Shown here: positions 25,481 through 32,429 of the stretch, piece by piece
Numbering within the stretch: position 1 is the first letter of the stretch
Layout: each line of letters opens with the position of its first letter
Origin: JABDPF01 sp036351575
Lineage (GTDB): Bacteria > Pseudomonadota > Gammaproteobacteria > Xanthomonadales > SZUA-36
Assembly: GCA_036351575.1 (NCBI GenBank)
Contig: JAZBPJ010000046.1
Coordinates: 1 to 40,431, forward strand
DNA: 40,431 nt
Reading direction: 5' to 3'
The notes under the pieces: model-generated
Told to the model about the DNA's origin: nothing
The model's input: the letters and a program-made list of their open reading frames with translations, nothing else
The model's database searches: none
Translations under genes and position numbers: made by a program

Positions 25481-26612
25481 TTACGAGACCCTCAAACTGA
25501 TCTGGTGGCTGCTCGTCGGCATCCTGCTGATCGGCTTCGCCATCACCGATGGCTTTGACATGGGCGCCGGCGCGCTGCTGCCCTTCCTCGGCAAGAACGA
25601 CGAGGAACGCCGCGTCATCATCAACACGGTGGGACCGCACTGGGACGGCAACCAGGTTTGGTTCATCACCGCTGGCGGCGCGATATTCGCAGCCTGGCCC
25701 GCGGTTTACGCCGCGGCGTTCTCCGGCTTTTACATCGCAATGCTGCTGGTGCTGTTCGCGCTGTTCTTCAGGCCGGTCGGTTTCGATTACCGCAGCAAGA
25801 TCGAGGACCCGCGCTGGCGCAAGACCTGGGACTGGGGCCTGTTCGTCGGCGGCGCGGTGCCCGCGCTGATCTTCGGCGTGGCCTTCGGCAACCTGCTGCT
25901 CGGCGTGCCGTTCGAACTGAACGAGTACCTGCGGCCCACCTACACCGGCAGCTTCTGGGGCCTGCTCAATCCCTTCGCCCTGCTGTGCGGCGTGATCAGC
26001 CTGTTCATGCTGGTGATGCATGGCGCGGTCTGGCTGCAGATGCGCTGCCAGGAAACCATCGCCGACCGCGCACGCGGGGCGGTCCAGCTGTCAGCGATCA
26101 TCGTGATCGTGGGTTTCGCCGCCGCGGGACTGGTCATCGCCAACTGGGTCGAGGGCTATGCGATCACCTCGATGCCCCCCGGTGACGCGCAGTCCAACCC
26201 GCTGGCCAAGGAAGTGATGCACGGCAATGTCAGCTGGCTCGGCAATTTCAGCGCCTACCCGTGGATGGTCATCGCGCCGGTGCTCGGATTCGGCGGCGCG
26301 CTGGGAACATTGCTGCTGGCGCGCGCCAACCGCCCGGGCTGGGCTTTCCTGACCAGTTCGCTGGCCATAACCGGGATCATCCTGACCGCCGGTTTCGCCA
26401 TGTTTCCGTTCATCATGCCGTCCATCACGGAACCGGGAAGCAGCCTGACGCTGTTCGACGCCGCGTCCAGTCACCTGACGCTGACCGTGATGTTCTGGGC
26501 CGTCGTGATCTTCCTGCCGCTGGTCCTCGGCTACACGGCATGGACCTACCGCGCCATGTGGGGCCGGGTCACGGTCGAGCAGATTCGCGAACACACGCAT
26601 TCAGCGTACTGA
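25470..26612 (+). CDS. cydB: Cytochrome bd ubiquinol oxidase subunit II
   Basis: Second core subunit of cytochrome bd, 380 residues, with about eight membrane helices. It begins MIIDYETLKLIWWLLVGILL and contains the family signature AITDGFDMGAGALLPF near residue 25, then TVGPHWDGNQVWFITAGGA. ATG 25470 is chosen because the protein then starts at the family N-terminus; a longer frame from 25452 adds only six residues. The start lies inside the end of cydA, so translation is coupled. CydB stabilises the heme-bearing subunit and holds structural quinone in known structures. Confidence 0.97.
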   Translation: MIIDYETLKLIWWLLVGILLIGFAITDGFDMGAGALLPFLGKNDEERRVIINTVGPHWDGNQVWFITAGGAIFAAWPAVYAAAFSGFYIAMLLVLFALFFRPVGFDYRSKIEDPRWRKTWDWGLFVGGAVPALIFGVAFGNLLLGVPFELNEYLRPTYTGSFWGLLNPFALLCGVISLFMLVMHGAVWLQMRCQETIADRARGAVQLSAIIVIVGFAAAGLVIANWVEGYAITSMPPGDAQSNPLAKEVMHGNVSWLGNFSAYPWMVIAPVLGFGGALGTLLLARANRPGWAFLTSSLAITGIILTAGFAMFPFIMPSITEPGSSLTLFDAASSHLTLTVMFWAVVIFLPLVLGYTAWTYRAMWGRVTVEQIREHTHSAY

Positions 26613-26627
26613 ACGAGGAGAACACGT

Positions 26628-26747
26628 ATGTGGTATTTCACCTGGATTCTCGGCCTTGGTTTCGCCGTCGGCGTTGGCATTCTCAATGCGCTGTGGCTGG
26701 AAGCGCAGCCGCGCAGCGCCGATCTCACGGAAGAAGACCTTGACTGA
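26628..26747 (+). CDS. cydX: Cytochrome bd small subunit CydX
   Basis: Thirty-nine-residue single-helix subunit. It starts MWYFTWILGLGFAVGVGILN, the diagnostic CydX sequence, and continues ALWLEA with an acidic tail. A GAGGAG ribosome-binding site lies 7-8 bases before ATG 26628. It is 15 bases after cydB. CydX stabilises the heme arrangement of the oxidase. Confidence 0.96.
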   Translation: MWYFTWILGLGFAVGVGILNALWLEAQPRSADLTEEDLD

Positions 26748-26772
26748 ACCTCGCCGGGAGGGACAAGGCGGC

Positions 26773-27054
26773 ATGTCCGCGCCGGGCCGGATGCTCCACT
26801 CCGGCCCGGCGCGCATGCTTTCCTTCCTGATGGCCTCGGTGTTCTGCCTGGGCCTGGTATTTTTTCCCCAGCTGATCATTCGGGACGGCGCTGCGCCCAA
26901 CCACTGGGCCCTCGTGCTCGGCGCCCTCGGCATGGCCGCCGGCTTCGTGCACGGCGTGGGATTCGTACCGCGAAAAACTTTTTTTAAAATCCTGCTCGGC
27001 CCGCTGGCCGCGTGGGTCCTGATGCCGCTCGGCAGCTGGCTGATGCTTCACTGA
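26773..27054 (+). CDS. ybgE: Cyd operon membrane protein YbgE
   Basis: Membrane protein of 93 residues with three hydrophobic segments (LSFLMASVFCLGLVF, HWALVLGALGMAAGFVHGVG, ILLGPLAAWVLMPLGSWLM). GFVHGVGFVP is characteristic of the YbgE family encoded after cydX. ATG 26773 has a good GGGAGGG purine stretch upstream. An in-frame TTG at 26740 would overlap the cydX stop and give 104 residues, so the start is not certain. The role is unknown beyond its constant link to cytochrome bd. Confidence 0.85.
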   Translation: MSAPGRMLHSGPARMLSFLMASVFCLGLVFFPQLIIRDGAAPNHWALVLGALGMAAGFVHGVGFVPRKTFFKILLGPLAAWVLMPLGSWLMLH

Positions 27055-27068
27055 ACCGGAATGCAACA

Positions 27069-27260
27069 ATGAACACGGACAAACCCCTTTCCCTCGACAA
27101 AGAACAGGATCACGAGTGCTGCCGCGAGCGCGGCCAGCAGCGTTGCCGCGACGGTCATGGCCACGGTCACGACCACGGCCACCACCATGAGCCCGGCCAC
27201 GAGTGCTGCGGCGGGCGCCGGCGCCGCGAGGGCCGCTGCCAGCGCAACCGGAACGGCTAG
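27069..27260 (+). CDS. Small His/Cys-rich ORF at the end of the cyd operon
   Basis: Possible 63-residue protein starting 14 bases after the ybgE stop. The middle is HGHGHDHGHHHEPGHECCGG, flanked by further cysteines (ECCRERGQQRC) and a basic C-terminus. Such tracts bind nickel, zinc or copper in known small proteins. The ribosome-binding sequence is modest (CCGGAATGCAACA). It ends 4 bases into the convergent nhaC gene. It could be a metal store or chaperone linked to the oxidase, or a spurious frame: His codons (CAC/CAT) inside repetitive GGCCACGGTCA-type DNA can arise by chance. Confidence 0.4.
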   Translation: MNTDKPLSLDKEQDHECCRERGQQRCRDGHGHGHDHGHHHEPGHECCGGRRRREGRCQRNRNG

Positions 27261-28729
27261 GCGGGCTTGGCCTCCGCTTCTTCGAGCGGAACGATCTTGA
27301 AGTTGATGATCCCGTAGATGATCGCGATCACCGGGCTCAGCAGGTTCACGAAGGCGAACGGCGCGTAAGCCAGGGTCGGCACCCCCAGCGTCGCCGCCAT
27401 GAATGCGCCGCAGGTATTCCACGGCACCAGCGCCGAGGTCATGGTGCCGGCGTCCTCCAGCGTGCGGGACAGGTTCTTGGCAGCCAGGCCGCGGCGGGCG
27501 AATTCCACGCGGTACATGCGCCCGGGCAGCACGATCGACATGTATTGCTCGGCCGTGATGATGTTCATGCCGATGCAGGTCAGAACCGTCGTGGTGATCA
27601 GGGACGCGGTTCCCCTGACCCCCTTGAGCAGCGCATCGACGATCCGCCGAAGCAGCCCGGTATGCTCCATCACGCCGCCGAAACTCATCGCGCAGATGAC
27701 CAGCCAGACGGTGTTGAGCATGCTCGCCGAGCCGCCGCGCGACAGCAGTGAATCCAGCGATTCGCTGCCGGTCTCGATAACGAAACCGTTGGCCAGCACC
27801 ACGAACATCGCACGCACGGTGGCGACGCCGCCCTCGAAGCCTTCGTCACCGGCGCCGAAACTCTGCACCAGCGTTGGCTGCCAGATCACCGCCACGACAC
27901 AGCCGGCCACCGCGCCAAGCGCGATCGTCGGCAAGGCGGGAATCTTGCGCATCGCCATGACCAGCAGCAGGATCAGCGGCAGCAGCGCCGGCCAGGTGAT
28001 GTTGTAGTTGGCGTCCAGCAGCGCGAGCGCTTCTTCGATGCTCCCAGACTGAACGTCCGCGCCGCCGCCGTTCCAGCCGATCGCCGTGAACAGCACGAGC
28101 GCGATCAGGAAAGCCGGCCCGGTGGTCCAGGCCATGTGCCGGATGTGCTCGAACAGGTCCACGCCGACCATGGCCGGTGACAGGTTGGTGGTATCCGAGA
28201 GCGGCGACATCTTGTCGCCGAAGTAGGCGCCGGAAATGACTGCCCCGGCCGTCACCGGCAGCGACAGTTCCATGATCTGCGCAATGCCGACCAGCGCCAG
28301 GCCGATGGTGCTCGCCGTGGTCCAGGAACTGCCGATCGATATCGCGACCACCGCGCAGATCAGCAGCGTGGCCGCGTAGAACCAGGAGGGGTCAAGAATG
28401 CCCAGGCCGTAATAAATGATCGTGGGCGCCGTTCCGGCCAGCATCCAGCTGCCGATCAGCGAGCCGACGGCGAGCAGGATCAGGCAGGCTTTCAGGGCCA
28501 TGCCGATGCCCTTGACCATGGCCTCTTCCATGTCGTGCCAGCTGAAACCCAGGTACAGGCCGATCACCGCGGCCGTACCGGCGGCAAGCATCAGTGCGAC
28601 CTGGTTGGGGCCGTAACCGGCGTTGTCGTGGAACAGGATCACGGAGGCGCTGAGCATGGCGATCAGCATGACCAGCGGAGCGAGGGCGAGCCAGAGCGGA
28701 ATCGGACGTTTCAGGTCTTTTTCGGTCAT
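27257..28729 (-). CDS. nhaC: NhaC-family sodium/proton antiporter
   Basis: Inner-membrane antiporter of 490 residues with about 11-12 hydrophobic segments. The core motif GAVISGAYFGDKMSPLSDTTNLSP (near residues 161-184) is diagnostic of NhaC. IGSSWTTASTIGLALVGIA precedes it. The protein would expel sodium in exchange for protons, suiting a marine or haloalkaline habitat. Some NhaC relatives exchange organic acids or amino acids, so the exact substrate is not certain. The start at ATG 28729 gives MTEKDLKRPIPLWLA. It is convergent with the cyd operon and overlaps the His-rich ORF by 4 bases. Confidence 0.9.
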   Translation of the reverse strand: MTEKDLKRPIPLWLALAPLVMLIAMLSASVILFHDNAGYGPNQVALMLAAGTAAVIGLYLGFSWHDMEEAMVKGIGMALKACLILLAVGSLIGSWMLAGTAPTIIYYGLGILDPSWFYAATLLICAVVAISIGSSWTTASTIGLALVGIAQIMELSLPVTAGAVISGAYFGDKMSPLSDTTNLSPAMVGVDLFEHIRHMAWTTGPAFLIALVLFTAIGWNGGGADVQSGSIEEALALLDANYNITWPALLPLILLLVMAMRKIPALPTIALGAVAGCVVAVIWQPTLVQSFGAGDEGFEGGVATVRAMFVVLANGFVIETGSESLDSLLSRGGSASMLNTVWLVICAMSFGGVMEHTGLLRRIVDALLKGVRGTASLITTTVLTCIGMNIITAEQYMSIVLPGRMYRVEFARRGLAAKNLSRTLEDAGTMTSALVPWNTCGAFMAATLGVPTLAYAPFAFVNLLSPVIAIIYGIINFKIVPLEEAEAKPA

Positions 28730-29035
28730 CGCGCAACCTTACCAGAATCGGAAACCATGCACGGCAAAACGTGACAGAAACAGTGGATTCTCAGGCCCTT
28801 CGTCAGACATTCCAGTACAGTCATGGATCACATTCGGCGCTCCCGAAGCGGCGTGAGGAGTTCTGTGCTCTTGTTTACGAGGTCTGAAAAACAGGATGTT
28901 TTTCACCGAAGCGACACATGGAAGTGTTCAAGCGTCCTCGTAAACAAGGGCACTGAATTCCGATAGCCGCGCCTGGAGGCGAGCAAGCGGGCGTTCCCTC
29001 AAGGGGGTATGGCCAAAGAGACCCGTTGAACTGCA
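28730..29035. other. Intergenic region holding a structured repeat
   Basis: This 306-base gap contains no convincing gene. It holds structured repeat copy 2 (28865-28953) and, just before it, a small hairpin-like CGCT CCCGA AGCG (28838-28850) that mirrors one before copy 1. Short inverted repeats near 28996-29007 (CCCTCAAGGGGG) lie after the end of the sulfotransferase gene and may help terminate it. The promoter of nhaC should lie at the left end but is not obvious. Confidence 0.6.
28865..28953. repeat. Structured dispersed repeat, copy 2 (cloverleaf-like, GGA loops)
   Basis: The outer stem GTGCTCTTGTTTACGAGG (28865-28882) pairs with 28936-28953 over 18 positions, all paired with one G-T. 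Hairpin 1 pairs 28885-28892 with 28898-28905 (8 bp) around loop AGGAT. Hairpin 2 pairs 28914-28917 with 28924-28927 around ATGGAA. Compared with copy 1 at 3015-3095, the stems differ by paired changes while the GGA loops and the linker between hairpins (roughly CCGARG-GACACA) are kept. It is intergenic, between nhaC and a sulfotransferase gene. Confidence 0.75.
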
Positions 29036-29665
29036 TCAGCCGAAGGCATACCCGAACAGCTCGATCTCGCGCGCCCAGTGCTCGGCGACGAGTTCGCGTG
29101 TCGCCTCGCTGTAGTACTCGGTATACGGCCGTTTCACGCTCACGTTCTTGAACGGCAGTTCCTGGTGCGGAACGCCGACCCGTTCGCAGATCGTGCGCCA
29201 GTCGCGTCCCAGGTTTTCCAGCTTGCCGACGAAATCCATCAGCAGCTTGCCGTCGCGGTCGCACAGCTGGTTGAGCTGGTAGGCGTCGCGGCGGGCGATC
29301 TGCATCTCGACAAAGCCCTCGAACCCGCCCAGCTTTTTGACGCGCTCGTGGCGGCCGTGGTGCGGCGACTTGAGGATGAACTCGTACTCGGAGACCAGCC
29401 GGCGCCAGGGGTTGCGCACGAAGGCGAACTTGAAATAGCGCTCGAAACGGTCTGCCGGCATCAGCTTCTGCGCGGTCACGATCTCGTCGTGCGCGCGAAA
29501 ACGGTAGGTCCGGTAGTCGCGCCTCAGTCCCGAGCGGCTCAGGAAACGCGTCCAGCGGTCCGCCGGCCGCGGCAGCACGTAGGGCTCCAGCGCCGCCCAC
29601 ATTGCCTGGCTGGCGGTCTTGCGCACGCGAACGAAGATGAATTCGTGGCTGTCTGAAATCAGCAT
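29036..29665 (-). CDS. Sulfotransferase family 2 protein
   Basis: PAPS-dependent sulfotransferase-like protein of 209 residues. EFIFVRVRKTASQAMWAAL near residue 10 is the 5'-phosphosulfate-binding loop, and KFAFVRNPWRRLVSEYEF near residue 80 is the 3'-phosphate-binding segment with the conserved Arg and Ser. These proteins sulfate carbohydrates or small molecules. The acceptor is unknown, and no cell-surface glycan cluster is in the window. ATG 29665 lies 10 bases after the stop of the upstream membrane protein gene, so the two are probably co-transcribed. No signal peptide is present. Confidence 0.85.
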   Translation of the reverse strand: MLISDSHEFIFVRVRKTASQAMWAALEPYVLPRPADRWTRFLSRSGLRRDYRTYRFRAHDEIVTAQKLMPADRFERYFKFAFVRNPWRRLVSEYEFILKSPHHGRHERVKKLGGFEGFVEMQIARRDAYQLNQLCDRDGKLLMDFVGKLENLGRDWRTICERVGVPHQELPFKNVSVKRPYTEYYSEATRELVAEHWAREIELFGYAFG

Positions 29666-29675
29666 AAGGGTCAGT

Positions 29676-30236
29676 TTACCCGCTCAGCCCCGGAAACAGG
29701 CGGAAAACGACCTGGCTGGCCAAAAGCACGACCAGCATCAGTGCGGCGATCCATCGGTGCACCCCCACCCCGGCCGTCAGCCAGCCCAGGATGGCCATCA
29801 GGAGAAACATGGACTGCATGATGCGGTAGGGGTGCAGCAGGGGAACACCCACGATGTAGATGCTCAGCGTGACGCCCAGGAACACCAGCACCACGAGCAA
29901 ACCGCAAAACCACTTGCGAATCGCCAGGTAGTGCGCGCGCCAGTCCGTGTCCTGCGGCGCCGACATGGGCAGCAGCAACTCCGTCATGGCGTACACGATG
30001 CAAACGTACAGCGAAATGAAGAGAAACTTGATGAAGTTCCATTCTTCAACGCTCGCCATGTCCCAGAAAGCCCACCAGTTCTGCAGGTACAGGAAGACGA
30101 GGAAAACGGCCCACAGCACCACGGCCACTTCACGCTTCGCGCTGCGTACCAGGCGGCTGATGCCCCGCAGCGCCAGGGTCAGGCCGAGGCCCTGGATGAT
30201 GGACACCATCACCATGATGTATTCGAAGTGACTCAT
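29676..30236 (-). CDS. Hypothetical multi-pass membrane protein
   Basis: Protein of 186 residues with about five to six hydrophobic helices (for example residues 5-27, 36-55, 67-90, 108-130, 132-152 and 158-180). The N-terminus MSHFEYIMVMVSIIQGLGL and the central Trp-rich NWWAFWDMASVEEWNF resemble uncharacterised membrane proteins, but I cannot name a function. No catalytic motif is evident. The stop lies 10 bases before the sulfotransferase start, suggesting a two-gene unit. The 73-base gap upstream separates it from the hemolysin III gene. Confidence 0.7.
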   Translation of the reverse strand: MSHFEYIMVMVSIIQGLGLTLALRGISRLVRSAKREVAVVLWAVFLVFLYLQNWWAFWDMASVEEWNFIKFLFISLYVCIVYAMTELLLPMSAPQDTDWRAHYLAIRKWFCGLLVVLVFLGVTLSIYIVGVPLLHPYRIMQSMFLLMAILGWLTAGVGVHRWIAALMLVVLLASQVVFRLFPGLSG

Positions 30237-30309
30237 AAACGGGTCTTGCCGCGCTGAAAACGGAAGCGCTCAGTATAGGGATTGCCGGGCAAAGCGCAAA
30301 AAGGCCGCT

Positions 30310-30960
30310 TCAGAAACCCCAGCCCATGATGGCGATGGCATGGCATACCGTTCCCGCGATCACGAACAGGTGCCACACGAAATGTGAATATTTCAGCGAT
30401 TCGTTGCGGTAGAACACGATACCCGCGGTGTAGAACACGCCGCCGGTGACCAGCCAGAACAGGCCCCAGAACGGCATGGCCTCCAGCAGCGGCCGAACGG
30501 CGATCAGCGCCAGCCAGCCCATGGCGACGTAGATCACCAGCGAGACGCCGTGGTATTTGACGCCGGAAACCGACTTCAGGATGATGCCCGCCAGCGCCAG
30601 CCCCCAGACCAGCCCGAACAGGGTCCAGCCCCAGGCGCCGTAGAGCACGCCCAGGACGATTGGCGTGTAGGTGCCGGCGATCAGCAGGAAGATCGCGTTG
30701 TGGTCGAGGATGCGGAACACCCGCTTGACCCTGTCGCCCGGTAGCGCGTGGTACAGCGTGGAGGTCAGGTACATCAGCATCATGGTGGCGGCGAAAATAC
30801 TGACGCCCACGACAGTGGCCGTGCTGCCCCGCTGGACGGCGGATACGATCATGCAGGGCGCGGCCGCCACCGCGGCCAGGAAAGCGATTCCATGGCTGAT
30901 GCTGTTCGCGAGTTCCTCGCCCGGTGACTGGACGCGCGCTTTGGCCGCTGCGGGTCTCAT
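30310..30960 (-). CDS. Hemolysin III (PAQR/YqfA) family membrane protein
   Basis: Seven-helix membrane protein of 216 residues. Conserved family residues are present: the segment EELANSISHGIAFLAA with its His, STLYHALPG near residue 90, ILDHNAIFLLIAGTYTP near 105, and HFVWHLFVIAGTVCHAIAI at the C-terminus, which supply the metal-binding Ser, Asp and His set of the PAQR fold. Eukaryotic PAQR receptors are ceramidases; bacterial members affect membrane homeostasis, and pore-forming activity is doubtful. It follows the aldehyde dehydrogenase gene in the same direction with a 9-base gap, so it is probably in that transcript. Confidence 0.9.
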   Translation of the reverse strand: MRPAAAKARVQSPGEELANSISHGIAFLAAVAAAPCMIVSAVQRGSTATVVGVSIFAATMMLMYLTSTLYHALPGDRVKRVFRILDHNAIFLLIAGTYTPIVLGVLYGAWGWTLFGLVWGLALAGIILKSVSGVKYHGVSLVIYVAMGWLALIAVRPLLEAMPFWGLFWLVTGGVFYTAGIVFYRNESLKYSHFVWHLFVIAGTVCHAIAIMGWGF

Positions 30961-30969
30961 CGGTTGCCG

Positions 30970-32400
30970 CTAACGCACCATAAGGCGGTACACGGCGTTC
31001 CATAGCTTGCCGTAGGGCGGATACAGCAGCGCCGCCGCCGGCCGCTTCGCCTGCTTGAATATCGGTCGCAGCTTGGAGAGTTCAAGAAAGCCCTCCGGTC
31101 CGTGGTACTGGCCCATGCCGCTGTTTCCGACCCCGCCGAACGGCAGGTCGTGCTGGGCCGCGTGCAAAACGCAGTCGTTCAGGCTCACGCCGCCCGAGAT
31201 CGTATTCTTGACCACCCGGTCCTGGATGGCCTTGTCGTGCGTGAACAGGTACAGCGCCAGCGGGCGCTCGCGCTCGTTGACATAGTCCAGCACCTCGTCG
31301 AGGTCGCGGTAGGTCATGATCGGCAGCAGCGGCCCGAAAATCTCGTCCTGCATCAGCAGCATCTCCGAGTTCACGCCGGTGACCAGCGTGGGCACGATCT
31401 TGCGCGATACGGGGTCGTGATTCATGCCCGGCATCAGGCTGATCGCACTGGCGCCCCTGTCCACGGCGTCCTGCAGCCAGTCGAGCAGTCGCCGGTAGGA
31501 GGCGTCGTCGGCGATGCTGGTATAGAACGGATCGCCGGGACCTTTGAAGCGCTTCGCGACGATTTCGCGGCATTGCGTGGTGAATTCTTCGACTCGATTT
31601 TCCGGCAGGAACAGGTAATCCGGGCCGACGCAGGTCTGCCCGGCGTTGACGAACTTGCCGAATACGATGCGCTCGGCCGCCGTCTTCATTTCGAAGTCGT
31701 CGCAGACGATGGTCGGCGATTTGCCGCCGAGTTCCAGCGTCACGGGGGTGAGGTTTTCCGCCGCCGTCTTCATCACGGTCCGGCCGCTCTGCGGCGAACC
31801 GGTGAATACCAGGTGGTCCCAGGGCAGCGGCGTGAATTCCGCTGCGCGCACGCCGGGCAGCACGGCCAGGGTGTCCTCGTCGAACTGTTCAGAAACCAGG
31901 CGCGCGAACAGCCGGCACAGGTTCTGGGAATTGGAAGCCATCTTGACCATGCAGCGGTTGCCGGCCGCGAAGGCGCTGGCCAGCGGGCTGACGACCAGGA
32001 ACAGCGGGTAATTCCACGGCGCGATGATGCCGACAACGCCCTTGGGCTGCGCCAGAACGCGGTTCGAAGCCGGTGCGAACCAGACCGAAGTTCCGCGCCG
32101 CCGCGGCTTCATCCACTTGCGCAGGTTTTTGCGGCAGTAGCGCAGGCTGTCCAGCGGCAGGAACACGTCCACCAGCTTGGATTCCTGGGTGCAGCGGTGC
32201 CCGAAATCCTGTGAAATCGCCTTGGCGATCGCCTCCTGGTTGTCCACCAGGATCGCTTCGAGCTTTTTCAGGTTCGCGACCCGTGTTTCGTAAGACGGAT
32301 AGGGCTCGGCCCGGTACGCGGCCCTCTGCCGGGCGAAAATCCGCGCCGCCTCGCTCTGTTGAGGGGGCGTTTCGTGGACGTTTTCGGCCGTCTGACTCAT
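30970..32400 (-). CDS. Coniferyl-aldehyde-dehydrogenase-type ALDH
   Basis: NAD(P)-dependent aldehyde dehydrogenase of 476 residues. GIIAPWNYPLFLVVSPLASA is the oxyanion/Asn region, VFTGSPQSGRTVM the cofactor loop, LELGGKSPTIV supplies the general-base Glu and NAGQTCVGPDYLF the catalytic Cys. The C-terminal part with FGGVGNSGMGQYHGPEGF is typical of class 3-like and coniferyl aldehyde dehydrogenases. Likely substrates are aromatic or long-chain aldehydes. ATG 32400 is preferred; the frame could start eight codons earlier at TTG 32424. The C-terminal tail (RPAAALLYPPYGKLWNAVYRLM) is hydrophobic and may touch the membrane. The upstream S9 peptidase gene ends 29 bases before this start. Confidence 0.88.
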   Translation of the reverse strand: MSQTAENVHETPPQQSEAARIFARQRAAYRAEPYPSYETRVANLKKLEAILVDNQEAIAKAISQDFGHRCTQESKLVDVFLPLDSLRYCRKNLRKWMKPRRRGTSVWFAPASNRVLAQPKGVVGIIAPWNYPLFLVVSPLASAFAAGNRCMVKMASNSQNLCRLFARLVSEQFDEDTLAVLPGVRAAEFTPLPWDHLVFTGSPQSGRTVMKTAAENLTPVTLELGGKSPTIVCDDFEMKTAAERIVFGKFVNAGQTCVGPDYLFLPENRVEEFTTQCREIVAKRFKGPGDPFYTSIADDASYRRLLDWLQDAVDRGASAISLMPGMNHDPVSRKIVPTLVTGVNSEMLLMQDEIFGPLLPIMTYRDLDEVLDYVNERERPLALYLFTHDKAIQDRVVKNTISGGVSLNDCVLHAAQHDLPFGGVGNSGMGQYHGPEGFLELSKLRPIFKQAKRPAAALLYPPYGKLWNAVYRLMVR

Positions 32401-32429
32401 GCCTTCATACCCTGTCAGCTGCAATCCGT

